NCBI GenBank assembly: GCA_010912705.1 | Contig: POWB01000004.1 | Coordinates: 148,936-203,006, forward strand | DNA length: 54,071 bases | Reading direction: 5' to 3' | Origin: Halochromatium sp. | GTDB lineage: Bacteria > Pseudomonadota > Gammaproteobacteria > Chromatiales > Chromatiaceae | In this document: positions 35,624-43,848 of the stretch, one piece after another | Numbering within the stretch: the first letter of the stretch is position 1 | Layout: each line of letters begins with the position of its first letter | Program-made: the position numbers and the translations under genes | The notes under the pieces: model-generated | The model's database searches: none | Seen by the model: the letters and a program-made list of their open reading frames with translations, nothing else | Told to the model about the DNA's origin: nothing

Positions 35624-38600
35624 TCAGGGTGCCAATGGATTGCGGAACGGAACCGGCTCGTCAGTCTGCGGCAGGTGCCAGTGCAGGGTCTGGCCGTCAA
35701 CGGTAAAGACCGGGCGCGTCTGCTCGGGCGCCGCGGCGAGGGCATCGGTACAGGGCTGGCGTTGATAGACCGCGGTCTGGCGGTCGTAGAGATGGACCTG
35801 GCAGTGTTGATCCTCGTCCTGACCTTGCTTCTGACCTTGCTCCTGCCCCGGATCTTGCTCTTGCCCCTGCATTTCCAGATAGGCGACAAAGCGCCCATCA
35901 GGGCTGATCGCCGGGTGATGCGCGTCCACCGGACTGCCGTCCGACGCCGTGGCAAGGCTGAGGCTGACTGCAGCCTCGCCGCTGCCGGCGCGGGTGGCGA
36001 GCACGGCGCGGCGGCCTGCGTCGCTGCGCTGGTCGTAGACGATCTCCTGCCCCTGTGCGTCGATGCCGGGATGCGCGGAGGCACCGAGCGCGTCGGTCAG
36101 GCGCTGCGTCTGACGCAAGGCCAGGTCATGCAGGTAGATGTCGCTGACGCCGTTGCGGTCGCCTGGAACCAGATCATCGGCCTCACTCTCGAAGACGATT
36201 AGCTCGCCGCTGGCATCGGCCGCCGGGTAGCGGCTGGGGCCGTTGCCCGCCCTGCCCTGCTCGGTGACGCTGATCAGGCTGAGCTGGTCGCTGAGCAGGT
36301 CGAGACGGTAGAGGTCGCTGGTGGCGTTGTCGTCGCTGGTCTGCAGGGCTTGCGTGGTCTCGAGGATTAGCCAGTGGTCAGTGCGGTCGACGAGGACAGC
36401 GGTGAGGCGGTCGCGCTCGATATTGAGCCAGGCCAGCCGGTCCCGCACCCAGGTCGGCAGGGCCTCGGGGTCGAGAACCAGCTGCGGGGCGGTCGTCGCT
36501 GGTGCTGATGTTATGGCTGCGGTTGTCGTCGCCGTCGTGGCTGGTACCGATTCTGCGGCTGCGCTTGCGGCTGGGCACTGCACTGCGGCAGCGGTGGCAG
36601 CAAGCCGGCCGCCGGCGGCGACCCGGAAGCCGGGCGCAAAGGTGATGCGCGGGGCCATGAGGTTGAGCGCGGCACCGCTAGCGACGTTGACGCTGCCGGT
36701 CACGTCGATGGCGACCTCGGAACGCCAGTGCTGCTGACCGCTGTTGACCGGATCGCGCAAGGTCAGCGCGGCGCTGTCGCAGGAGCCACTGGCATCGCCA
36801 TCGCTGATTACCAGCGGGTTGGGGCTCGGCGCGGCGGTCGCCGGGTTGATCATGCCCTGACGTTGATAGTGGAAGCTGGTCTGAATCGCGTGCGAGCCTG
36901 TCGCCGTCGCCGGGATCCGCACCTGATAGCTAAACTGCAACGGCAGGTCGAGCGCATTCTCGGTGAACAGGACATTGGTGCCTTCGAGATTGACCTCGGG
37001 GCCACCGTCGCCACTGGCCGAGAGGATGCTCCAGCCGGCTGGCAGTGCCGGCACCCAGACCAGGCCGATCAGCGCTTCGTCGCCGGCCACGCCGATGGTC
37101 TGGCTGATGGTCAGGGTGCCGCCGGGGGTGTAAGTGCTGCTCGCTGCGGCTTGGGTCGCGACCGGGGCGGCCTCGCCGGCTCTGGTCGAGCGCGTCGTCG
37201 GCAGCGCATCCAGGGTGGGCGCGGAGGCCGCCTCGAAGGGCGCCGCCAGGGTGCGCTCTGCGGTCGGCGCTGTGCTCGCCGGGGCCAGACCGAGCACGGC
37301 GCTGGTCTGTTGCGCGCCGGGGGCGTAGCCATCCAGGCCGCTGGGCTCGACGCGGTAGGCCTGGGTGCGCCAGTAGGCGAGCACGCGGTTGGCCTCGAAG
37401 GAGTCGATGCGCCAGGCCGGCGTCTGGTAGTCGGCGTCGTGGCGATCGCCGGCGGTGCTGCCGGCGCCTTGGGCATAGTCGTCGAGTCCTTCGGGGTTGA
37501 CATGGTAGGCGCCGGCGCGCCAGTAGCTGAGCACGCGATTGGTCTCATTGAGGTCGATGACCCAGCGCGGCTCGCGGTAATCGGCGCTGTGGGGCACGAT
37601 GGCTTGTCGATCGAGCAGGAGGTTGGGCGCAACGGTCAGTGTGGTCGGATTGACCATGTTGATGGATTGGTATTCGACGCGGGCTGCCAGCAGTTGCTCA
37701 CCGCTGGCGTCGGCGGGGACACTGATCTGGTAGCTGAAATCGATCGGTAGTTGGATGTTGCCGGTGAAGCCAATCTGGTTATTGACCACCTGTGGCTGGC
37801 CGTCGCCCTCGGCGCTAACGATCTGCCAGCCGCTGGGCAGGGTTGGGAACCAGCCGAGCGAGGTGGCGGTGCCGGCGGGGTCGTCGAAATGGTTTGTTAT
37901 GGTGACCAGGCCGCCGGGGAGATAGGTGCTGGGGCCGGCCTGGGTGGCGACGGCCGCGCCTTCGGTGATCAGGTGGGCGGTGACGCTGCGGGGACCGGTG
38001 ACGTTCTCGAGGCTGCAGGTCGGGCCGGTGCCGCTGCAATCGCCACTCCAGTAGCCGAAGCTGAAGCCAGTGTTGACGGTGGCGGTGCAGGTGCTGCGGC
38101 CGCCCTGTGCGACTGGATTGGGGTCGCAAGCGACGGTCGCGCCGGCGCTGGGTGAGGCCGCGCCTTGGATCGGATAGGTGGTGAGGGTGGTGAAGCTGGC
38201 GGTGATGGCCTGGGCGCTGGTGACGTTGCTGAGGGTGCAGGTCGGGCTGGTGCCGCCGCAGTCGCCGCTCCATTGGCTGAAGGCATAGCCGTTGGCCGGG
38301 GTCGCGGTGCAGGTGCTGGTGCCGCCGTCCTCGACTGGGTTGGGGGTGCATTCGATGCTGCCGCTGCCACCAGGTGAGACAACGGTCGCGATGCCATGGG
38401 TCACCACCGTGGTCGACTCGAAGCGCGCGGTGACCGTCTGGTTGCTGGTGATGTTGCTGAGGGTGCAGCTGGGGCTGGTGCCGCTGCAAGCACCGCCGCT
38501 CCAGCCGGCGAATCGCCAGTCGGCATCGGCGGTTGCAGTGAGGATGACGCTGCCGGTGACCGGGAAATCGCCGGAGCAGTCGCTCCCGCAATCGATGCCC

Positions 38601-41600
38601 GACGGTTGACTGGTGACGCGACCATTGCCGGTCTTGGTAACGGTCAGCGCATAGGTCTCGACGGCGCCACCGCCGGTGCCTTCCACCGCGCCGATGTCGA
38701 CGGTCTCGTTGAGGATACGCGGATAGCCGGGGCCGCGTTGATCGTAGTCGGTGCCAAAGGCAATGAGACCGTTGTCGCCGGCGTCCAGGGCCGGGCTGCC
38801 GGCTTGGAGCAGATGGGTCCAGGTCGGACCGCCGTTGTCAGCGAGTGGACCGAGGACGCTGTCGGCGGCGCCTGCAAGCACCATGTCACTGGCCTCTGGG
38901 GTGACATTGTGCAGTCCAGGATCACCGTTCTCGCCGAAGAGGTTATAACCCATCGAATCGAAGATGCCGGCATTGACATAGATCTCTTTGCCAGCCGTCG
39001 CTTGATTACCGATGAACAGGCTGTTGGCCATCGCCACTTGGTCACTACTGCTGTGCAAATAGAGGGCGCCGCCACGGGCTGCAGAGCTGTTGCCGGTAAA
39101 GGTCAGATTGAATCCGTTGATGATTGTCCCTTCATAAGCCGCTATCGCACCTCCGCCGAAACGGGTACTCGCCGTTCGATTATTGGAAAAGGTTGAATTG
39201 ATTAGCGTGATCTGAGCGCCTTGACCCCAAATAGCTCCACTTCCAGAAAAATAGTATGTTTGCGAGTTGTTCTCAAAGGTCGAGTCGACGATGTAGGCGC
39301 TCGCACTATAAAGATACAGCGCTCCATATCCATCATATTCGTTATCTTCAACCGTGCTCCTTATCAGCGTCAAACTTGCGCTAGATTGGATGTCAATACG
39401 CGCGGCGGAAAACAGGGTATCAGTGATACTGACGACGGTGTTCACTCCCGTAAAATGAGCCTTACCAGAATTCGTGATCTCGCTGTTCGTAATATTGGTG
39501 ACACTGGCAGAAAGACCATGAACACTATTGGATGTGATTCCGCTCAACCTCGCATTGTTGAGGTCCAGGCTCGCCTGCCCGCCATCAACCTTGATCCCCG
39601 TGCCACTACCACGGATGGTTAAGCCTGTGACTGTCAGCGCGCCACCGGTCTCGATCGCGGTGGTGCCGTTGCTGATCGAGAAGCCTTGCAGGCTGACTTG
39701 GATGGGGTCGGTCACGGAATCGGCCGGCGCTGGGATCTTGAAAACGCTTCCTGCAAACCCGCCATTGACGGTGTTGGTCGTGTTGCCAACGATGGTCAGG
39801 TCATCGGTGATCTCAATGGTGCTCTGCAGAGTAATGATGCCAGAGGAGCCGGCGCCAAACTGGATGGTGTCGGCGCCCGCCTGGGCGTTGGCATCGAGCA
39901 CTGCTTGGCGCAGGGAGCCTGGGCCAGTGTCTCTGAGATTGGTGACTGTGAAAGTAGCTGAGCCGCTCGCGTTAAAGCTGGCCGTTGTGGTGCGTGGCGC
40001 ATCCATGGTGAGTTCGCAGGTGGTGACATTGCCGCTGCAAGCACCGGTCCATCCACCAAAGGTTGCGCCTGCTTCTGGGGTGGCAGTCAGAACCACCGAG
40101 GCATTGGCGGCGAAGGAAGCGACGCAATCGCTCCCGCAATCGATGCCCGCCGGTTGACTCGTGATTCGACCATTGCCGGTCTTGGTAACGGTCAGCGCAT
40201 AGGTCTCAACGGCACCGCCACCGGTGCCCTCGACTGCGCCGATGTCGACGATCTCGTTGAGGATGCGCGGATAGCCGGGGCCGCGTTGGTCGTAGTCGGT
40301 ACCAAAGGCGATGAGGCTGTTGTCGCCGGCGTCTAGGGCCGGGCTGCCGGCTTGGAGCAGATGGGTCCAGGTCGGGCCGCCGTTGTCGCCGAGTGGGGCG
40401 AGGACGCTGTCGGCGGCGCCGGCAAGCACCATGTCGCTGGGCTCTGGGGTGACATTGTGGAGTCCAGGATCACCGTTCTCGCCGAAGAGGTTATAACCCA
40501 TCGAATCGAAGATGCCGGCATTGACATAGATCTCTTTGCCAGCCGTCGCTTGATTACCGATGAACAGGCTGTTGGCCATCGCCACTTGGTCACTACTGCT
40601 GTGCAAATAGAGGGCGCCGCCACGGGCTGCAGAGCTGTTGCCGGTAAAGGTCAGATTGAATCCGTTGATGATTGTCCCTTCATAAGCCGCTATCGCACCT
40701 CCGCCGAAACGGGTACTCGCCGTTCGATTATTGGAAAAGGTTGAATTGATTAGCGTGATCTGAGCGCCTTGACCCCAAATAGCTCCACTTCCAGAAAAAT
40801 AGTATGTTTGCGAGTTGTTCTCAAAGGTCGAGTCGACGATGTAGGCGCTCGCACTATAAAGATACAGCGCTCCATATCCATCATATTCGTTATCTTCAAC
40901 CGTGCTCCTTATCAGCGTCAAACTTGCGCTAGATTGGATGTCAATACGCGCGGCGGAAAACAGGGTATCAGTGATACTGACGACGGTGTTCACTCCCGTA
41001 AAATGAGCCTTACCAGAATTCGTGATCTCGCTGTTCGTAATATTGGTGACACTGGCAGAAAGACCATGAACACTATTGGATGTGATTCCGCTCAACCTCG
41101 CATTGTTGAGGTCCAGGCTCGCCTGCCCGCCATCAACCTTGATCCCCGTGCCACTACCACGGATGGTTAAGCCTGTGACTGTCAGCGCGCCACCGGTCTC
41201 GATCGCGGTGGTGCCGTTGCTGATCGAGAAGCCTTGCAGGCTGACTTGGATGGGGTCGGTCACGGAATCGGCCGGCGCTAGGATCTTGAAAACGCTTCCT
41301 GCAAACCCGCCATTGACGGTGTTGGTCGTGTTGCCAACGATGGTGAGATCCTCGGTGATCTCAATGGTGCTCTGCAGATTGATGATGCCGGAGGAGCCGG
41401 CGCCAAACTGGATGGTGTCGGCGCCCGCTTGGGCGTTGGCATCCAGCACCGCTTGGCGCAGGGAGCCTGGGCCAGTGTCCGTGACACTGGTGACCATGAA
41501 GGTGGCCGCCGTGACGCTGCCAGAGAAGAGGATCAAAGCAAGGATGGGCAGAAGGAGCAACAGCCCGGAGGAGAAAAAGCGATTCCATACCAGATCACGG

Positions 41601-41620
41601 ACGACAAGACGAGGATTCAT
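35624..41620 (-). CDS. Giant exported protein with duplicated beta-helix and full modular tail
   Basis: A 1,998-residue exported protein. ATG 41620 is chosen, with GGAG upstream; TTG 41623 is one codon earlier. The signal peptide is LLLLLPILALILFSGSVTAA. Two nearly identical ~516-residue units follow, each opening DTGPGSLRQAVLDANAQAG and running through a right-handed beta-helix (VEDNEYDGYGALYLY, TFSNNRTASTRFGGGAI) into a B-repeat. Three or four further B-repeats span ~1000-1215. The tail comprises a DUF11-like domain (~1221-1341), paired HSADY/YWRA repeats (~1347-1434), a second DUF11-like domain, module D (~1617-1678) and a TolB/PD40-like propeller (~1708-1998) ending FRNPLAP. A Gln/Glu-rich run (QGQEQDPGQEQGQKQGQ) sits in a propeller loop. 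It is probably surface-exposed or secreted. Confidence 0.88.
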   Translation of the reverse strand: MNPRLVVRDLVWNRFFSSGLLLLLPILALILFSGSVTAATFMVTSVTDTGPGSLRQAVLDANAQAGADTIQFGAGSSGIINLQSTIEITEDLTIVGNTTNTVNGGFAGSVFKILAPADSVTDPIQVSLQGFSISNGTTAIETGGALTVTGLTIRGSGTGIKVDGGQASLDLNNARLSGITSNSVHGLSASVTNITNSEITNSGKAHFTGVNTVVSITDTLFSAARIDIQSSASLTLIRSTVEDNEYDGYGALYLYSASAYIVDSTFENNSQTYYFSGSGAIWGQGAQITLINSTFSNNRTASTRFGGGAIAAYEGTIINGFNLTFTGNSSAARGGALYLHSSSDQVAMANSLFIGNQATAGKEIYVNAGIFDSMGYNLFGENGDPGLHNVTPEPSDMVLAGAADSVLAPLGDNGGPTWTHLLQAGSPALDAGDNSLIAFGTDYDQRGPGYPRILNEIVDIGAVEGTGGGAVETYALTVTKTGNGRITSQPAGIDCGSDCVASFAANASVVLTATPEAGATFGGWTGACSGNVTTCELTMDAPRTTTASFNASGSATFTVTNLRDTGPGSLRQAVLDANAQAGADTIQFGAGSSGIITLQSTIEITDDLTIVGNTTNTVNGGFAGSVFKIPAPADSVTDPIQVSLQGFSISNGTTAIETGGALTVTGLTIRGSGTGIKVDGGQASLDLNNARLSGITSNSVHGLSASVTNITNSEITNSGKAHFTGVNTVVSITDTLFSAARIDIQSSASLTLIRSTVEDNEYDGYGALYLYSASAYIVDSTFENNSQTYYFSGSGAIWGQGAQITLINSTFSNNRTASTRFGGGAIAAYEGTIINGFNLTFTGNSSAARGGALYLHSSSDQVAMANSLFIGNQATAGKEIYVNAGIFDSMGYNLFGENGDPGLHNVTPEASDMVLAGAADSVLGPLADNGGPTWTHLLQAGSPALDAGDNGLIAFGTDYDQRGPGYPRILNETVDIGAVEGTGGGAVETYALTVTKTGNGRVTSQPSGIDCGSDCSGDFPVTGSVILTATADADWRFAGWSGGACSGTSPSCTLSNITSNQTVTARFESTTVVTHGIATVVSPGGSGSIECTPNPVEDGGTSTCTATPANGYAFSQWSGDCGGTSPTCTLSNVTSAQAITASFTTLTTYPIQGAASPSAGATVACDPNPVAQGGRSTCTATVNTGFSFGYWSGDCSGTGPTCSLENVTGPRSVTAHLITEGAAVATQAGPSTYLPGGLVTITNHFDDPAGTATSLGWFPTLPSGWQIVSAEGDGQPQVVNNQIGFTGNIQLPIDFSYQISVPADASGEQLLAARVEYQSINMVNPTTLTVAPNLLLDRQAIVPHSADYREPRWVIDLNETNRVLSYWRAGAYHVNPEGLDDYAQGAGSTAGDRHDADYQTPAWRIDSFEANRVLAYWRTQAYRVEPSGLDGYAPGAQQTSAVLGLAPASTAPTAERTLAAPFEAASAPTLDALPTTRSTRAGEAAPVATQAAASSTYTPGGTLTISQTIGVAGDEALIGLVWVPALPAGWSILSASGDGGPEVNLEGTNVLFTENALDLPLQFSYQVRIPATATGSHAIQTSFHYQRQGMINPATAAPSPNPLVISDGDASGSCDSAALTLRDPVNSGQQHWRSEVAIDVTGSVNVASGAALNLMAPRITFAPGFRVAAGGRLAATAAAVQCPAASAAAESVPATTATTTAAITSAPATTAPQLVLDPEALPTWVRDRLAWLNIERDRLTAVLVDRTDHWLILETTQALQTSDDNATSDLYRLDLLSDQLSLISVTEQGRAGNGPSRYPAADASGELIVFESEADDLVPGDRNGVSDIYLHDLALRQTQRLTDALGASAHPGIDAQGQEIVYDQRSDAGRRAVLATRAGSGEAAVSLSLATASDGSPVDAHHPAISPDGRFVAYLEMQGQEQDPGQEQGQKQGQDEDQHCQVHLYDRQTAVYQRQPCTDALAAAPEQTRPVFTVDGQTLHWHLPQTDEPVPFRNPLAP
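38575..39958 (-). repeat. Tandem duplication copy 2 (period 1,548 bp)
   Basis: This stretch repeats 40123-41506 at an offset of 1,548 bases (516 codons), keeping the reading frame. From 38913 to 39731 (819 bases) I see no difference between the copies; outside that core, scattered substitutions appear. Confidence 0.93.
40123..41506 (-). repeat. Tandem duplication copy 1 (N-terminal unit)
   Basis: Encodes the first beta-helix unit of the giant protein and matches 38575-39958. The identical core is 40461-41279. The core is more AT-rich than the flanking tail modules. Confidence 0.93.
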
Positions 41621-41938
41621 CAACAGATCACTCCATAAATAACGATCTTGGACAGGTCTCTTCGATGGGCGATGGGCCGAGAGTCGGCTGTCTCCTCTCT
41701 ACTTCCCTGCCCACGCGCCACAGTGGCGCTCAACATCCTGGTGCTCAAATCGGAAAGAGACTGACGGACAATGTCGAAGCAAGACGATTGAAATGCGAAA
41801 CGATAGTCCCGAAGTCTAGCCGATTATGTTCGCTCCGGCCATCTGCTGATTGGCAGCAGGGGCACCTGATGCCCAACCGAGAAGGCTCAACAATCTGGCC
41901 CTTGCGCTGGTCTGAGAGACAGGGTGCGGTTTCGTTCC
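41621..41938. other. Intergenic region upstream of the giant gene, with a repeat
   Basis: No gene. GGAG lies about 11 bases before ATG 41620. Bases 41687-41771 are a diverged, longer relative of the palindrome at 35493-35561 (shared CTACTTCCC, CAGTGG, ATCGG.AAGAG). The remaining sequence shows no promoter I could place with confidence. Confidence 0.5.
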
Positions 41939-43714
41939 CTACCAAGTCCGAGGCGCTTGACAGTCTGTCTCCCGCACCATGGCGAGGAAACGCCCGCCGG
42001 CGATTACCCGAAACCCCGCCCCCAGCCTGATCGTCTGCGTCGCCTGAACGATCAGACTGCCACCTGATTGCACGGTCACCGCACCCGCGGTGATGATCTC
42101 GGTCTCCGAAAGCATCTCCAACGCCTCATTGACATCCAGCGCGGTGATCAGCCGCGGCCCCGTCTCGCAGGAGACGCTCACCGGCCCGTCAGCTGGCGAC
42201 AGACTGGCCTCCGCCGTCTGCCCATAGGCGCCAAGATTGGCCCGCCAGCCATTGGGCCGTGGCTCGTCGCTAAAGGCACTTGCCGGGTCAGCCGCATCAA
42301 TGGCCGGACTCGTCTCGGAGTCACTGACCCATTGGCCGAGCGACGCCTGCCAACGTCCAACAATGGAGCGCAAATGGTAATCGTCTTGCGCAGGATCAGC
42401 GAACAGCGGATCGATATCGACCAGATTACCCAGGCCCGGCCAGGCTTCGGGGTGAATCACAAACCCGCCCTCGTCGTCCGGCAGCAGTTCCGCCCAGCCA
42501 CTTTGGATCAGGCTGTAGCGCACCGTTAAGCTGGCCGAGTCGAACAGATGGAAGGCGTTGCCGGAATTGCCCCAAATGATCGAATTGCGCACCTGCAGAT
42601 CCGAGCAGTCGATCCGGATGGGGCTCATCGTGTCGGGCATCGCCGGGTCGCCGTTGGCGACAAAGGTCGAGTGATCGACCTCAACGCGCGAGCCAATTGC
42701 CGGATCAAGACAATCGACATAGAGCGCCGAACCGCCGAAGGGGTCCTCGGTTCGGTTGCGATAGACCAGGTTATGGTCGAACCAGGCGATGGCGTCATCG
42801 TCGATGAACACAGCGCCGCCAGCCGAGGGTGCAAGGTTGCCGACAAAGCGATTGCCAGAAATGCGCATCTGGGTCCTGCCCTCGGGGCCGTTGCCGAAGA
42901 CGATCAATCCGCCGCCCCAGCCGTAGCCCAAGGCTTCACCGATGCGGTTATCGGCGATGAGATTACCGACGATGGTCCCCGTTCCCCAGAGATAGGCCCC
43001 GCCGCCGTGGTCGGAGATGCCCTCATTGCCGCGGATGGTATTGCCCTGCAGGATCAGGTCGGTACCACCACCGCCGATGCCACCGCCGCGCCCGGCGCGA
43101 TTGCCGAGGATCTGGTTGGAAATGACCCGGGTGTTGGTATGCGTGCCGAGCGCAAGACCACCACCGACGTCCGGGGCGGGATCGCTGAGCCCATTGCCTT
43201 CGATGCGATTGTTGCTGATCGAGAGGCCATCGAGTATCGGCCAGTCTGGCAGTTCGATGCCGCGCTGACCGCCGGTGATGGTGAATCCGTCGATACTGCT
43301 GCCGCTACTCTCGCCCTCGATACGGATGGTCGGCGCTTGGGGTTGGCCGTTGATGCGGCTGCTGTCGTCGCCGGCAAAGCGGGTGATGAAATCGCCGCCT
43401 TGACCGCTGGCGTACTGCTGAGGCGTGGCGCCGGCGAACCCGCCTTGCAGCAGCAGGCGCTTATCAGCGATGGTCAGTGCTTCGTCATAGACGCCGGCGG
43501 CGACCGCAATGGTATCGCCGCTAGCGGCAGTGTCGATGGCGGTTTGGATGCGGATAAAGGGCGCGAAACGGGTTCCATCCTCGGTGCCAGTTTGGTTGTC
43601 ATCGTCGACAGACCAGTCATCGGCGGCGACCGGCAGGGCGATTAGGAACAGCAGCAGGGCAATGGCGCGACCGGGAGCGCAGGCAAACCGGCCGGTGATT
43701 GAGCAAAGGGCCAT
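41939..43714 (-). CDS. Exported right-handed beta-helix protein with module D
   Basis: A 591-residue exported paralogue of 27310-29079. GGAGG lies 6 bases before ATG 43714. The signal peptide is IALLLFLIALPVAA and the mature protein begins DDWSVDDDNQTGTEDGT. Beta-helix rungs include IDGFTITGGQRGIELPDWPI, ISDHGGGAYLWGTGTIVGN and VRNSIIWGNSGNAF. Module D (SETEIITAGAVTVQSGGSL ... GAGFRVIAGGRFLAMV) ends it near residue 580. It is strongly GC-rich, unlike its paralogue. It lies 134 bases after the stop of 43849-48381 on the same strand and may be cotranscribed, although a hairpin lies between. Ligand or substrate is unknown. Confidence 0.87.
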   Translation of the reverse strand: MALCSITGRFACAPGRAIALLLFLIALPVAADDWSVDDDNQTGTEDGTRFAPFIRIQTAIDTAASGDTIAVAAGVYDEALTIADKRLLLQGGFAGATPQQYASGQGGDFITRFAGDDSSRINGQPQAPTIRIEGESSGSSIDGFTITGGQRGIELPDWPILDGLSISNNRIEGNGLSDPAPDVGGGLALGTHTNTRVISNQILGNRAGRGGGIGGGGTDLILQGNTIRGNEGISDHGGGAYLWGTGTIVGNLIADNRIGEALGYGWGGGLIVFGNGPEGRTQMRISGNRFVGNLAPSAGGAVFIDDDAIAWFDHNLVYRNRTEDPFGGSALYVDCLDPAIGSRVEVDHSTFVANGDPAMPDTMSPIRIDCSDLQVRNSIIWGNSGNAFHLFDSASLTVRYSLIQSGWAELLPDDEGGFVIHPEAWPGLGNLVDIDPLFADPAQDDYHLRSIVGRWQASLGQWVSDSETSPAIDAADPASAFSDEPRPNGWRANLGAYGQTAEASLSPADGPVSVSCETGPRLITALDVNEALEMLSETEIITAGAVTVQSGGSLIVQATQTIRLGAGFRVIAGGRFLAMVRETDCQAPRTW

Positions 43715-43750
43715 GGCAGGCCTCCATTGTGTCGAGCACGGCGAAACGCC

Positions 43751-43784
43751 TGTTGCCGAAGCGGGATTTCCGGCTTCGGCAACA
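43751..43784. terminator. Hairpin between two exported-protein genes
   Basis: A perfect 12-bp stem, TGTTGCCGAAGC/GCTTCGGCAACA, with a 10-base loop, between the stop of 43849-48381 and the start of 41939-43714. There is no long T-run on either side, so it may be a weak terminator or a processing or protein-binding site. Confidence 0.45.
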
Positions 43785-43848
43785 AGGCAGACTGTTCAAC
43801 CCCCCGTCCTTGGGCGCACATCCGCCGCCTAACACCTAAAGCGAATGC

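Noticed and set aside
36728..37750. A 340-codon plus-strand frame, plus others opposite the modular genes
   Set aside because: Gly/Ala/Val-rich antisense of repeat-coding DNA; the minus strand carries clear domains.
38575..41506. Large repeat as an insertion sequence or transposon pair
   Set aside because: No transposase and no terminal repeats; the units are protein domains duplicated in frame.
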